DNA of 64,000 nt from Yersinia rochesterensis (GCF_003600645.1 NZ_CP032482.1:2418001-2482000), one strand, 5' to 3'. Positions 18,758 through 28,637 are shown, counted from the stretch's first letter. A program made the numbers and translations. The notes: generated by a model not told the origin, from the sequence alone.

Positions 18758-19647
18758 ATACCTTGTTCAGCCTGGTCAGCGAACCTTTCGCCTACCCTTT
18801 TATGCAACGGGCGATAGTGGCCGCCATCATTACCGGTGTGGTGTGCGCAGTTTTATCTTGTTACCTGGTGCTAAAAGGTTGGTCATTGATGGGGGATGCT
18901 ATCTCTCATGCCGTGCTACCGGGCATTGTATTGGCCTTTTGGTTGGGTATCCCATTGGTTATCGGGGCTTTTATTTCGGGGATCTTCTGTGCTGTCGCCA
19001 CTGGCTATTTAAAAGAAAACAGCCGGGTTAAAGAGGATACGGTCATGGGGATTGTATTCTCGGGGATGTTCGCTTTTGGTCTGGTGCTATTTTCCCGTAT
19101 GGATACTGACCAGCATCTTAGCCATATTTTGTTCGGCAATATGCTGGGTATTTCACTGGCGGAACTGAAACAAACCTTATGGATTGCCGGGTTCACTCTG
19201 TTAGTGGTGCTGTTAAAGCGCAAAGATTTCATGCTGTACTGCTTTGACCCAAACCACGCCCGTGTCATTGGGCTGCCGGTTAAATTATTGCACTATAGTT
19301 TACTCTGTTTGCTGGCATTAACTATTGTGGCTTCATTGCAGGCGGTTGGGGTTATTTTAGTTATCGCCATGTTGATATCTCCGGGTATTATCGCCTTTAT
19401 GGTGTGCCGCAGTTTTGATCAGATGCTGGTTGTCGCCACTTTGGCTTCAGTGCTTTCGTGTGTATTAGGGACATTAATAAGCTTCCATATTGACGGCGCA
19501 ACAGGCCCCTGCATCGTCATTATTCAGGCATTATTCTTTGTCATCGCACTCATATACAGCCATATAAAGCCGATGAAAGGCCGCCCAATAGCGTTGAAAA
19601 CCAAAGATGGCGGGGCTGAAAATACGCCCAAAGGTAACCTGCTATAA
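18754..19647 (+). CDS. yfeD: Iron/manganese ABC transporter, permease D
   Basis: A 297-residue ABC-3 permease, a paralogue of YfeC (shared LKGWSLMGDAISHAVLPGI, VKEDTVMGIVFSGMF, LQAVGVILVIAML). Last gene of yfeABCD. In Y. pestis all four genes are needed for high-affinity iron and manganese uptake and contribute to virulence. No clear hairpin terminator is seen right after the stop. Confidence 0.95.
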   Translation: MNTLFSLVSEPFAYPFMQRAIVAAIITGVVCAVLSCYLVLKGWSLMGDAISHAVLPGIVLAFWLGIPLVIGAFISGIFCAVATGYLKENSRVKEDTVMGIVFSGMFAFGLVLFSRMDTDQHLSHILFGNMLGISLAELKQTLWIAGFTLLVVLLKRKDFMLYCFDPNHARVIGLPVKLLHYSLLCLLALTIVASLQAVGVILVIAMLISPGIIAFMVCRSFDQMLVVATLASVLSCVLGTLISFHIDGATGPCIVIIQALFFVIALIYSHIKPMKGRPIALKTKDGGAENTPKGNLL

Positions 19648-19873
19648 TAAATTGAGCTTTAATATACTTGCCGTATTGTATTTGCGCACTACGGCTTATT
19701 ATTAATGACTATTCACCAAATGTATTTCTGTCGCCATAGCAGTAAGTCATCGGCCAGAGCATGAATTGCGGCCCAATAAGCAGTGGAATCTTCCTTTTGT
19801 TTGATCCTGCATGTGTTCCCTGTGCACGGGGTCTTGTGCTTCGCACCATAAAGAAGTTAACCTAACATTCTGC

Positions 19874-19942
19874 ATTCAAGATCATTGGGATTGCAGGTAG
19901 GCAGCAAGCGAACAACGCTTCAATCATCATAAATGAAGGGTA
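19874..19942. repeat. Shortened ERIC-like element
   Basis: TTCAAGATCATTGGGATTGC, then AGGTAGGCAGCAAGCGAAC, and later AAATGAAGGGTATAACTGGC, match the outer arms of the ERIC type seen at 34.7 kb, but the inner CCAGGAGCTTAC...AGTAAGTGACTGGG part is missing. Probably an internally deleted copy. The rest of the gap between yfeD and yniA (19648-19969) holds no gene I can see. Confidence 0.5.
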
Positions 19943-19969
19943 TAACTGGCAGCTGATAGGGGGTGAATC

Positions 19970-20839
19970 ATGTGGCAAGTAGTGAATCGTCTGTTAAGTG
20001 AATATTTCGGGCCCGCTGAAATCCGAGAAAGAACCGAACTGCCCGGCGGGGATATTCATGATGCCTGGCGTCTCAGCTATGGTGATACTGAAGTTTTCGT
20101 CAAATGTGATGCCCGTGAAATGCTGCCCATATTTACCGCCGAGGCAGACCAACTTTCTCTATTAACCCGCAGCAAAACCGTCCAAGTGCCTGAAGTTTAT
20201 GGTGTGGGTAGTGATCGTGAATACAGCTTCCTGCTACTTGAATATATCCCGCTTAAACCCTTAGATGCTCATAACGCTTATTGTCTGGGTCAACAATTAG
20301 CACATTTACATCAATGGAGTGAACAACTGCAATTTGGGCTGGATTTTGATAATGATTTGTCCACCACACCACAACCCAATAGCTGGCAACGGCGCTGGGC
20401 GCAGTTTTTCGCTGAACAGCGCATTGGTTGGCAATTACAATTGGCGGCAGAGAAAGGCATGTCGTTTGGTGATATCGAGCATATCACTCATCTGATTCAA
20501 GAACGCTTACAGGGCCACCAGCCGCAACCTTCCCTGCTACATGGCGATTTATGGCCGGCAAACTGTGCTTCCAGTGCCAATGGGCCGGTTATTTTTGATC
20601 CCGCCTGTTATTGGGGTGACCGCGAGTGTGACCTTGCCATGTTGCCGCTCTACCCAGAACTTCCGGCACAGATTTATGATGGTTATCAGAGTATCTGGCC
20701 ACTTCCGGCTGACTTTATTGAGCGCCAACCTATTTATCAACTTTATTACTTATTGAACCGCAGTAATCTGTTTGGTGGGCAACACTGGATTAATGCTCAG
20801 ATTGCGGTTGAAAAACTGCTGTATCCAGAAAGATTTTAA
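19970..20839 (+). CDS. yniA: Fructosamine-kinase-family protein YniA
   Basis: A 289-residue protein with an aminoglycoside-phosphotransferase/fructosamine-kinase fold: ATP-binding Lys in VFVKCD, catalytic HGDLWPANC and metal-binding DPACYWGDRECDLAM. Family members phosphorylate ketosamines or sugars so that glycated amines can be repaired; the substrate of YniA is not well defined. It is the start of the E. coli-like yniA, yniB, yniC(hxpB) block. TAGGGGGTGAATC before the ATG gives a good start. Confidence 0.93.
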   Translation: MWQVVNRLLSEYFGPAEIRERTELPGGDIHDAWRLSYGDTEVFVKCDAREMLPIFTAEADQLSLLTRSKTVQVPEVYGVGSDREYSFLLLEYIPLKPLDAHNAYCLGQQLAHLHQWSEQLQFGLDFDNDLSTTPQPNSWQRRWAQFFAEQRIGWQLQLAAEKGMSFGDIEHITHLIQERLQGHQPQPSLLHGDLWPANCASSANGPVIFDPACYWGDRECDLAMLPLYPELPAQIYDGYQSIWPLPADFIERQPIYQLYYLLNRSNLFGGQHWINAQIAVEKLLYPERF

Positions 20840-20898
20840 TGCAGCGCTAATCCCCCCTAAAGTAAAGGATTAGACTTTTTTTGTTCGGGGGGATAGAA

Positions 20899-20923
20899 AA
20901 AAGGCCCATATTATGGACCTTTT
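20899..20923. terminator. Bidirectional terminator between yniA and yniB
   Basis: AAAAGGCCCAT/ATGGACCTTTT hairpin with A- and T-runs at its flanks, between the convergent yniA and yniB. Confidence 0.65.
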
Positions 20924-20971
20924 CATTATGATCTGATTAATCAGACTTAACAGTGTTGTCCGGTATGGTTG

Positions 20972-21526
20972 CTACCCTTCAGCCATCACTCCTAACAGCT
21001 TGATGACAAAATAGAACGCCACACCTATTACTAATGGCAGAATATATAAGGTGAAAAACTGCAAAAAGATGGTGTGATGCGGTAATACAATTTTCTCTTC
21101 CAACTGTTCGCGGCTACGCCCTTCACTGCCCTTGGCCTGCTCTAAAATCATTTGGTCTTCAATACCTTCGCGAATGTGACGGACTTGTCGTGACATCCGC
21201 GCACCGGAGGCTTGTAATGACAAACCAACGAAAATCAGCATATAAATGATAAAGAACATCATATTCGATGCTGAAAAACCCTGTTCGAAATTCGGCACCG
21301 GTGAGTTGTACCAGAAGATATCCAGAAAAGTCGTGTTAAAGCGGATCATATCGGTCATGACGCGGATAAAATCCAGCATTACCGCATTAACCCCAGTGCT
21401 TTTTTGACTATATTGATAGGCAAAATTGATAATTGAAATCAATGTTGACAGCAGTGCTGGAATAAAAACGAGCCACCCGGCTATCCGTTTGATGACAGCG
21501 ACACGCCCAGCCTGTTGATAGGTCAT
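20972..21526 (-). CDS. yniB: YniB family inner-membrane protein
   Basis: A 184-residue protein starting MTYQQAGRVAVIKRIAGWLV, as in E. coli YniB. The start at 21526 is chosen over 21550 because AAGGAGAAGTC stands directly before it. Three to four hydrophobic segments (WLVFIPALLSTLIS, MMFFIIYMLIFVGL, FFTLYILPLVIGVAFYFVI) with a cytoplasmic charged loop (HIREGIEDQMILEQAKG) are visible. Function unknown. Confidence 0.9.
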   Translation of the reverse strand: MTYQQAGRVAVIKRIAGWLVFIPALLSTLISIINFAYQYSQKSTGVNAVMLDFIRVMTDMIRFNTTFLDIFWYNSPVPNFEQGFSASNMMFFIIYMLIFVGLSLQASGARMSRQVRHIREGIEDQMILEQAKGSEGRSREQLEEKIVLPHHTIFLQFFTLYILPLVIGVAFYFVIKLLGVMAEG

Positions 21527-21775
21527 GACTTCTCCTTGTAAATACCACAACTTATGTAGCCTTAGTTTACCCGCTACATCCCGGTCTTGTGCAGAATTTT
21601 GCTGAAGTTCTTACGATTAACACAAACTCAAGCCTAGCTCATCCAGCGCAATATCATTAAGTTAATAAATTACATCGTAAGAAAGACAAAGAATTGTGTT
21701 CCACCGGTTCAATCATTATGAACCAATGTTACAGTGTTAAATCCGTAGCTAGAGACCAAACAGGAGTAATAATAA

Positions 21776-22441
21776 ATGGCGACCCCTCACACTATTAAGG
21801 CCGCAATTTTCGATATGGACGGCTTGCTGATTGATTCGGAGCCTTTATGGCTACAGGCTGAACTCGATATTTTCACTGAGTTGGGGCTGGATACCTCCTC
21901 AAGAGATTCATTGCCCGACACCCTCGGATTACGCATCGATTTAGTCGTGAAACTTTGGTTCCAGTCCATGCCATGGCAAGGGCCAAGTCAGGCAGAAGTT
22001 TGCAACCGTATTATTGCCAGAGCGATAGATTTGGTAGAAGAAACCAAGCCGGTATTACCCGGTGTGGGATATGCATTGGATCTTTGCCGTGCGCAAGGGC
22101 TGAAAATTGGCCTGGCATCCGCTTCTCCACTACATATGCAAAAACGCGTCCTGGCGATGTTAAACATTGAAAAATACTTCGACCGCCTGGTTTCCGCAGA
22201 ATATCTGCCCCACAGCAAACCACATCCTGAAGTGTATTTGAATGCTGCGGCTGAACTGGGTGTTGACCCTCTGGAATGTGTCACGCTGGAAGATTCTGTC
22301 AATGGGATGATTGCCACTAAAGCAGCACGTATGCGCTCTATTGTCATTCCGTCGGAAGAATACCGCGCCGACCCCCGCTGGGCTCTGTCAGATATTCAGT
22401 TGAACTCATTAGAACAATTGCGAAAGGAACATATTTCGTAG
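21776..22441 (+). CDS. hxpB: Hexitol/2-deoxyglucose-6-phosphate phosphatase (HAD)
   Basis: A HAD-superfamily phosphatase formerly called yniC. Motif I is FDMDGLLIDSEP with the nucleophile Asp; motif II is in LASASP; Lys is in HSKPHPEVY; motif IV is VTLEDSVNGMIA. 221 residues, one less than E. coli. The E. coli enzyme removes phosphate from 2-deoxyglucose-6-P and hexitol phosphates. The gene is in its usual place beside yniB, but ydjM, which follows in E. coli, lies about 10 kb away beyond the pectin genes. Confidence 0.94.
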   Translation: MATPHTIKAAIFDMDGLLIDSEPLWLQAELDIFTELGLDTSSRDSLPDTLGLRIDLVVKLWFQSMPWQGPSQAEVCNRIIARAIDLVEETKPVLPGVGYALDLCRAQGLKIGLASASPLHMQKRVLAMLNIEKYFDRLVSAEYLPHSKPHPEVYLNAAAELGVDPLECVTLEDSVNGMIATKAARMRSIVIPSEEYRADPRWALSDIQLNSLEQLRKEHIS

Positions 22442-22510
22442 CGGCAGGTTGATTATTATCTTGGCGATAAAGGGCGGTCAGAGTGAGTAACTCAACCGCC
22501 CGAATTCGTT

Positions 22511-22843
22511 TTACAGGAAATCATCCCGTTTAGGCGTAAAGGTGTCGATCAAAATACTATTATCTTCCAGTGATACCGCACCATGCATTTCGTTCTTAAT
22601 CGCCCGATACGCATCTCCGGCTTTTAAAACGCGTTTTTGACCGTCGATTTCCACTTCGAAACTACCTGCCGCCACATAAGCAATCTGGTCATGAATATCA
22701 TGCTTGTGCGCTACACCAATGGCACCTTTCTCAAAGTGAACACAGACCATCATCAGCTCATCGCTCCAGGTCATCACTTTACGTTTAATACCATTACCTA
22801 GCTCTTCCCAAGGCGTTTCATCATTAATAAAGAACATCTTCAT
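22511..22843 (-). CDS. kdgF: KdgF, uronate-linearising cupin
   Basis: A 110-residue single-domain cupin (MKMFFINDETPWEELGNG...). Cupin ligands are visible in AHKHDIHDQIAYVAAG (two His, Gln/His) and the second motif near EMHGAVSLED. KdgF converts the 4,5-unsaturated monouronate released by oligogalacturonide lyases to its linear keto form, feeding KduI. It is divergent from kduI, with a KdgR operator between them. Confidence 0.94.
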   Translation of the reverse strand: MKMFFINDETPWEELGNGIKRKVMTWSDELMMVCVHFEKGAIGVAHKHDIHDQIAYVAAGSFEVEIDGQKRVLKAGDAYRAIKNEMHGAVSLEDNSILIDTFTPKRDDFL

Positions 22844-22975
22844 TATTTCTCCTCACTATTATGCAGAATAGTCTGTAGCCCAGTCACAGTTTCACGCTGA
22901 ATTCGGCTCATTCTACGGCCAAAATTCACAGTTCGATCATTATTAATCCAAAAATCATGACGCCCCTCAAAAAAT

Positions 22976-22996
22976 AATAAAACATCATTTCATTTT
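22976..22996. promoter_or_regulatory. KdgR operator, kdgF/kduI intergenic region
   Basis: ATAAAACATCATTTCATTT (core of a 21-bp site) fits the KdgR pattern of AATRAAAC followed by a three-base spacer and RTTTCATT. Its position between the divergent genes allows control of both. Confidence 0.75.
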
Positions 22997-23075
22997 AATT
23001 GAATTAACTTCCCGCAAATACTATCATCACCGCATCAAAAGAAACACCGGTCCGAACCGAAAGAGAGGCACCGAC

Positions 23076-23912
23076 ATGCAAATTCGTCAAAGCATTCATA
23101 GCGACCACGCCAGACAACTCGATACCGCCGGCCTGCGTCGTGAATTTTTGATTGAGAATATTTTTGTCGCCGATGAATACACCATGACCTATAGCCATAT
23201 CGACCGCATCATTGTGGGTGGTATTTTGCCGGTCGAGAAAACGGTCAGCATTGGTGATGAAGTGGGTAAGCAACTGGGTGTCAGTTACTTTTTGGAACGC
23301 CGTGAGCTGGGCGTGATCAATATTGGTGGACCTGGTCTTATCTCAGTTGATGGACAGGTTTATGAAATTGGTAACGAAGAAGCCTTGTATGTGGGTAAAG
23401 GTGCAAGGGATGTGATCTTCAGTAGCCTTGAGAGTCAAAAACCGGCCAAGTTCTATTACAACAGCGCCCCAGCACATACTTCTTATCCCAATAAGAAAAT
23501 CACGCTGGCAGAGGCCACACCACAAACATTGGGTGATGACGCGACAAGTAATCGCCGCACTATCAATAAATACATCGTGCCCGATGTGTTGCCAACCTGC
23601 CAACTGACTATGGGGTTGACCAAACTGGCCCCCGGCAATCTCTGGAACACCATGCCCTGCCATACCCATGACCGCCGCATGGAAGTGTATTTCTACTTTG
23701 ATATGGACGAAGAAACGGCCGTCTTCCATATGATGGGCCAGCCACAAGAAACCCGCCATTTGCTCGTTCACAACGAACAAGCGGTGATTTCACCCAGCTG
23801 GTCTATTCATTCTGGCGTGGGTACCAAGCGTTATACATTCATCTGGGGCATGGTCGGTGAAAACCAAGTCTTCGGTGATATGGACCACATAGCCGTTAGT
23901 GAACTGCGCTAA
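23076..23912 (+). CDS. kduI: 5-keto-4-deoxyuronate isomerase
   Basis: A 278-residue KduI, full length for the family. It converts 4-deoxy-L-threo-5-hexosulose uronate to 3-deoxy-D-glycero-2,5-hexodiulosonate. Zinc-cupin ligands are visible in [17 protein letters not shown] (two His and a Glu) and at [23 protein letters not shown] precedes the ATG. It is followed 110 bases later by kduD in the same direction, and they act in successive steps. Confidence 0.96.
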   Translation: MQIRQSIHSDHARQLDTAGLRREFLIENIFVADEYTMTYSHIDRIIVGGILPVEKTVSIGDEVGKQLGVSYFLERRELGVINIGGPGLISVDGQVYEIGNEEALYVGKGARDVIFSSLESQKPAKFYYNSAPAHTSYPNKKITLAEATPQTLGDDATSNRRTINKYIVPDVLPTCQLTMGLTKLAPGNLWNTMPCHTHDRRMEVYFYFDMDEETAVFHMMGQPQETRHLLVHNEQAVISPSWSIHSGVGTKRYTFIWGMVGENQVFGDMDHIAVSELR

Positions 23913-24022
23913 ATGTTTACGAATAGTGTTAAGCGTCACCAACTGAATCCGTCCTTTGGGCGTTTTCTTCCCCAATATTGAAATCGCGGCAATCGTTGAC
24001 CGCCTTGAGAGAGATGTTAGCT

Positions 24023-24784
24023 ATGATCTTAGATTCCTTTGAGTTAAAGGGTAAAATTGCTCTGGTTACCGGCTGTGACACAGGTTTGGGCCAAGGTATG
24101 GCGATTGGTTTAGCCGAAGCAGGTTGCGATATCGTTGGTGTGAATATTGTTGAGCCAAAAGATACCATTGAGAAAGTGACCGCATTAGGCCGCCGCTTCT
24201 TAAGTTTGACAGCTGATCTGAGCAAGATTGATGGCATCCCTGCCCTGTTAGAACGCGCCATCGCTGAATTTGGCCAAATTGATATTCTGGTCAATAACGC
24301 CGGGATAATCCGTCGCGAAGATGCGATCAACTTCAGCGAGAAGGACTGGGACGATGTGATGAATGTGAACATCAAAACGGTGTTCTTTATGTCTCAAGCG
24401 GTTGCTAAGCAATTTATCAAACAAGGTACTGGCGGCAAAATCATCAACGTTGCTTCCATGCTGTCTTACCAAGGCGGTATCCGCGTTCCGTCTTATACTG
24501 CATCGAAAAGTGCAGTGATGGGTGTGACCCGTCTGTTAGCCAACGAATGGGCTAAACACGGCATCAATGTGAATGCGGTAGCACCTGGTTACATGGCAAC
24601 CAACAACACCCAACAGTTGCGTAAAGATGAAGAACGCAGCAAAGAGATCCTTGACCGTATCCCGGCGGGTCGTTGGGGCTTACCTGATGACCTGAAAGGC
24701 CCAGTCGTGTTCCTGGCCTCTAAAGCATCAGACTATATCAGTGGTTACACTATCGCTGTAGATGGCGGTTGGTTAGCTCGCTAA
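24023..24784 (+). CDS. kduD: 2-dehydro-3-deoxy-D-gluconate 5-dehydrogenase
   Basis: A short-chain dehydrogenase of 253 residues, the same length as E. coli KduD. Nucleotide-binding TGCDTGLGQGMA, NNAG in LVNNAGIIRR, catalytic Ser in VASMLSYQGG and YTASKSA (Tyr and Lys) are all present. It reduces 2,5-diketo-3-deoxygluconate to KDG with NAD(P)H. The start at 24023 (MILDSFELKGK) gives the family length; ATG at 24014 would add three residues. The open frame extends further upstream but is non-coding in character. Confidence 0.95.
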   Translation: MILDSFELKGKIALVTGCDTGLGQGMAIGLAEAGCDIVGVNIVEPKDTIEKVTALGRRFLSLTADLSKIDGIPALLERAIAEFGQIDILVNNAGIIRREDAINFSEKDWDDVMNVNIKTVFFMSQAVAKQFIKQGTGGKIINVASMLSYQGGIRVPSYTASKSAVMGVTRLLANEWAKHGINVNAVAPGYMATNNTQQLRKDEERSKEILDRIPAGRWGLPDDLKGPVVFLASKASDYISGYTIAVDGGWLAR

Positions 24785-24862
24785 ACCCAGAAATATCACC
24801 AATTTGAGTTAAGGATTATTTACTGCGGTTATTCGCAATATTCCAGCTCAAAATTCCATTCG

Positions 24863-24889
24863 GGCACAACTTCTGTTGTGCCTTTTTTT
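24863..24889 (+). terminator. Terminator after kduD
   Basis: GGCACAACTTCTGTTGTGCC followed by TTTTTTT, a textbook intrinsic terminator about 80 bases after the kduD stop. Confidence 0.9.
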
Positions 24890-25037
24890 ATTGGTTATTT
24901 ATCAATTGGTTAACAAAGAAAACCAGCTAAAAAAACCGTCAAAAAGTGCAAAAATAAAAAATTCAAAACAACGTTCCGACTCTGATCACACTTTTGTCAT
25001 TCGCCCAATGACTCGCCAGTAAATACAAATATAATAG

Positions 25038-25058
25038 ATTGAAACGGTGTTTCTATTT
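25038..25058. promoter_or_regulatory. KdgR operator before the PL2 lyase-tog operon
   Basis: TTGAAACGGTGTTTCTATT is the core of a 21-bp site with the GAAAC...GTTTC arms of KdgR operators. It overlaps the upstream edge of the open reading frame of the lyase, showing that the real start is further downstream. A TGATCACACTTT half site about 55 bases upstream could be a CRP contact, but this is weak. Confidence 0.8.
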
Positions 25059-25112
25059 ATAAGGAACCTAAAACCGGTTCCGACCAGATATTTCTATGAT
25101 GGGGTTATGGTG

Positions 25113-26780
25113 ATGAATTTTGTCGGTAACATTAAAGACAGTGACGCAGTGATGATTAACTGGCTCAGCGCTATCCGTAGCTATGTTGAATTAGTCCAGT
25201 CTGTTAGCCATAGTCATCAAAACCCGACCCCACTAATGGCCGATGGCTTTGATGTTTTGACTCACCAACCTGTGACCTGGAAATTCCCAGATGGCCGTGA
25301 TATTCCGATATCTAACTTCGCCAGTCAACAAAACTGGCTACGGACGTTGGATGCTCTCAGCCTGGTCACACAAGACCCGCAATATCATCAACAAGCGCGG
25401 GTACAAAGCCGCTATTTCATGCAAAAAGGTGTTCATGAGCAGAGCGGGCTGTTTTATTGGGGTGGTCACCGCTTCCTGAATTTGGACACTTTACAAACTG
25501 AAGGCCCAGAATCAAAGGCGCAAGTGCATGAACTTAAACATCACCTGCCCTATTACGACTTATTGCTCAGTGTTGATCGTGAGAAAACGCTTAATTTCCT
25601 ACAAGGTTTTTGGCACGCCCATGTCGAAGATTGGCAAACACTGGACCTAGGCCGTCATGGTAGCTATGACAAGCAACGCGACCCCCATGTTTTCACCCAT
25701 GTGCGCAATGACGTGGTTAAACCAGAAGCATTGCCACAATTACCGGAGACTAAAGGCCTGACCTTTGTGAATGCCGGTACCGACCTCATTTACGCAGCTT
25801 ATAAATATGCGGCGTATACGGGTGACATCGCAGCTGCTGCTTGGGGAAAACATCTATACCGTCAATACGTCTTAGCCCGTAATCCTGAAACAGGATTACC
25901 GGTTTATCAGTTCAGTTCGCCGCAACAACGTCGGCCAATACCGGCAGATGATAATCAGACCCAATCCTGGTATGGCGATCGAGCCAAACGCCAATTTGGC
26001 CCTGAATTTGGTGAAATTGCCCGTGAAGCCAATGTCTTGTTCCGTGATATGCGGCCATTGCTGATTGATAACCCATTGGCAATGTTGGATATCTTGCGCC
26101 AGCAACCTGATGCGGAAGTTCTGCAATGGGTTATTGATGGGTTAAAGAATTATTATCGTTTCGCTTATGATGTTGAGAGCAATACATTGCGCCCGTTATG
26201 GAACGATGGACAGGATATGAGCGGTTATGTCTTACAACGCGATGGTTATTATGGCGCAAAAGGCCAGGTTATTTCGTCATTCCCATTAGAGGTCGATTAT
26301 CTGCTCCCGCTGGTTCGTGCCTGGCGAATCAGTGAAGACGAAGAATTATTCGATCTGATTGGGGTTTTGTTGCACCGCTGGCAGTTGGCTGAATTAAACA
26401 AACAAGAACGCCGCGCAGTGCTAATCAATGACAAAAAAACAGTGATTTCCCCGTCTTTACTACTGGCCTTAGTTGAACTGGCCGAGCATTGCCAATGCAA
26501 ACAATTATTTGAATTAGCTTGGCAAATTGGGAATGACCTATTTAACCAGCATTATCATCGCGGCTTGTTTGTCGAATCAGCACAGCACCGTTATTTTCGT
26601 ATCGACAATCCGATTGCATTAGCAATATTGACCTTGATTGCTGCCAAACAAAATAAATTGGCAGCCGTTCCTCAATTTATTACCAATGGTGGTTACATCC
26701 ATGGAGATTATCAGGTGAACGGAGAAAGCCGCACTCTGTATGACATCGATTTTATTTATCCGACATTTTTGAATCAGTAG
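25113..26780 (+). CDS. pelW: Family PL2 exo-pectate (oligogalacturonate) lyase, cytoplasmic (PelW-like)
   Basis: About 555 residues with no signal peptide. It is a PL2 pectate lyase by overall sequence (PLMADGFDVLTHQPVTW, ESKAQVHELKHHLPYY, DPHVFTHVRNDVV, FVNAGTDLIYAAYKYA, QSWYGDRAKRQFGPEFGE). PL2 enzymes use a transition metal and cut oligogalacturonides; the cytoplasmic PelW type releases dimers. I place the start at 25113 (MNFVGNIKDSD) because GGGG lies 8 bases upstream and the longer frame from 25047 overlaps the KdgR operator; 25107 is a close alternative. First gene of a lyase-togMNAB operon; togM starts 40 bases later. Confidence 0.9.
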   Translation: MNFVGNIKDSDAVMINWLSAIRSYVELVQSVSHSHQNPTPLMADGFDVLTHQPVTWKFPDGRDIPISNFASQQNWLRTLDALSLVTQDPQYHQQARVQSRYFMQKGVHEQSGLFYWGGHRFLNLDTLQTEGPESKAQVHELKHHLPYYDLLLSVDREKTLNFLQGFWHAHVEDWQTLDLGRHGSYDKQRDPHVFTHVRNDVVKPEALPQLPETKGLTFVNAGTDLIYAAYKYAAYTGDIAAAAWGKHLYRQYVLARNPETGLPVYQFSSPQQRRPIPADDNQTQSWYGDRAKRQFGPEFGEIAREANVLFRDMRPLLIDNPLAMLDILRQQPDAEVLQWVIDGLKNYYRFAYDVESNTLRPLWNDGQDMSGYVLQRDGYYGAKGQVISSFPLEVDYLLPLVRAWRISEDEELFDLIGVLLHRWQLAELNKQERRAVLINDKKTVISPSLLLALVELAEHCQCKQLFELAWQIGNDLFNQHYHRGLFVESAQHRYFRIDNPIALAILTLIAAKQNKLAAVPQFITNGGYIHGDYQVNGESRTLYDIDFIYPTFLNQ

Positions 26781-26820
26781 TTTTATTTATCTTTCATGTT
26801 ATTAAAAATAGGTAAGCATT

Positions 26821-27711
26821 ATGAATGAAAACAGAATGCTGGGGTTAGCCTATATATCACCTTATATAATAGGGTTGATAATATTCACGGCTTTCCCCTT
26901 TGTATCATCTTTCTTTCTCAGTTTTACTGAGTATGACTTAATGAACCCTCCCGTTTACAACGGGATCGAGAATTACCGTCATATGTTCCTTGAAGATGAT
27001 TTATTTTGGAAATCCATGGCAGTGACTTTCGCTTATGTATTTCTGACTATTCCATTAAAACTGGCATTTGCTCTGGGGATTGCTTTTGTACTGAACTTTA
27101 AATTACGCGGTATTGGATTCTTCCGTACCGCATTCTATATTCCTTCAATTCTCGGCAGTAGCGTAGCTATTGCGGTGTTATGGCGTGCTCTATTTGCCAT
27201 TGATGGTTTGTTAAATGGTTTTATCGGGGTATTTGGGTTTGACCCTGTCAACTGGCTGGGAGAGCCGGCGCTGGCACTGACTTCAGTAACATTACTGCGT
27301 GTTTGGCAGTTCGGTTCTGCCATGGTTATTTTCCTCGCCGCATTGCAGAACGTACCGCAGTCACAATATGAAGCTGCCATGATAGATGGTGCCTCAAAAT
27401 GGCAAATGTTCATGAAAGTTACCGTGCCACTGATTACGCCGGTTATTTTCTTCAACTTTATTATGCAAACCACACAGGCATTCCAAGAATTTACCGCGCC
27501 TTATGTCATCACCGGTGGTGGGCCAACCCATTACACTTATTTATTCTCGCTATATATATATGATACCGCGTTTAAATACTTTGATATGGGATACGGTGCT
27601 GCGCTGGCTTGGGTATTATTCCTAGTCGTCGCCCTCTTTGCCTCAATTGCATTTAAATCTTCCAAATATTGGGTCTTCTACTCCGCCGATAAAGGAGGAA
27701 AAAATGACTGA
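26821..27711 (+). CDS. togM: Oligogalacturonide ABC importer, permease TogM
   Basis: A 296-residue MalF-type permease with about six membrane segments. The EAA loop that docks to the ATPase is YEAAMIDGASKWQMFMKVTVP. It starts with LAYISPYIIGLIIFTAFPF, typical of CUT1 sugar importers. Part of togMNAB; its last eight bases overlap togN. Confidence 0.93.
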   Translation: MNENRMLGLAYISPYIIGLIIFTAFPFVSSFFLSFTEYDLMNPPVYNGIENYRHMFLEDDLFWKSMAVTFAYVFLTIPLKLAFALGIAFVLNFKLRGIGFFRTAFYIPSILGSSVAIAVLWRALFAIDGLLNGFIGVFGFDPVNWLGEPALALTSVTLLRVWQFGSAMVIFLAALQNVPQSQYEAAMIDGASKWQMFMKVTVPLITPVIFFNFIMQTTQAFQEFTAPYVITGGGPTHYTYLFSLYIYDTAFKYFDMGYGAALAWVLFLVVALFASIAFKSSKYWVFYSADKGGKND

Positions 27712-28624
27712 CGTACACGAAAACTCCAACCAGAAGAAATTAGATCTGGCGCAGGATATCGCTGATGCAGAAATTAGCCGGACATTACGCAAAGCTAAAG
27801 TCAGTGCTGCTATCCGCTATATTGTTTTGATTATTGTCGGACTGATGATGCTTTACCCATTGCTGTGGATGTTTTCCGCCGCCTTTAAACCTAATAATGA
27901 AATCTTCACCACTTTAGGATTATGGCCAGAACACCCAACGAGCGATGGTTTTGTTAACGGTTGGAAAACCGGTACAGAATATAATTTCGGTCATTACATG
28001 CTTAACACTTTTAAGTTTGTTATCCCGAAAGTCATTCTGACGATTATTTCCTCCACTATCGTGGCGTATGGTTTCGCACGCTTTGAGATCCCATGGAAGA
28101 AATTCTGGTTCGCAACATTAATCACCACCATGTTGCTGCCAAGTACTGTGTTATTGATTCCTCAATACATCATGTTCCGTGAAATGGGCATGCTGAATAG
28201 CTATATGCCGCTGTATCTGCCATTAGCGTTCGCAACACAAGGGTTCTTTGTCTTTATGTTGATCCAATTCCTGCGCGGTGTTCCTCGCGACATGGAAGAA
28301 GCCGCACAAATTGACGGATGTAACTCATTCCAAGTGTTGTGGTACGTGGTTGTGCCAATCTTGAAGCCAGCCATTATTTCCGTGGCATTGTTCCAGTTCA
28401 TGTGGTCAATGAACGACTTTATCGGCCCACTGATTTACGTCTACAGCGTAGACAAGTACCCGATAGCGCTGGCTCTTAAGATGTCAATTGACGTGACCGA
28501 AGGCGCACCTTGGAACGAAATTCTGGCAATGGCGAGCATCTCCATTCTGCCGTCCATCATTGTTTTCTTCCTGGCTCAACGCTACTTCGTGCAAGGCGTA
28601 ACCAGCAGCGGAATTAAAGGTTAA
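27704..28624 (+). CDS. togN: Oligogalacturonide ABC importer, permease TogN
   Basis: A MalG-type permease of 306 residues, starting at 27704 (MTDVHENSNQKKLD...) where AAAGGAGGAAAAA is a near-perfect ribosome-binding site. Reading from the earlier in-frame ATG at 27638 would add a stretch inside togM. About 30 hydrophilic residues precede the first membrane segment. The EAA loop reads MEEAAQIDGCNSFQVLWYVVVP. Overlap with togM suggests coupled translation. Confidence 0.93.
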   Translation: MTDVHENSNQKKLDLAQDIADAEISRTLRKAKVSAAIRYIVLIIVGLMMLYPLLWMFSAAFKPNNEIFTTLGLWPEHPTSDGFVNGWKTGTEYNFGHYMLNTFKFVIPKVILTIISSTIVAYGFARFEIPWKKFWFATLITTMLLPSTVLLIPQYIMFREMGMLNSYMPLYLPLAFATQGFFVFMLIQFLRGVPRDMEEAAQIDGCNSFQVLWYVVVPILKPAIISVALFQFMWSMNDFIGPLIYVYSVDKYPIALALKMSIDVTEGAPWNEILAMASISILPSIIVFFLAQRYFVQGVTSSGIKG

Positions 28625-28637
28625 TAGAGGATTTATC

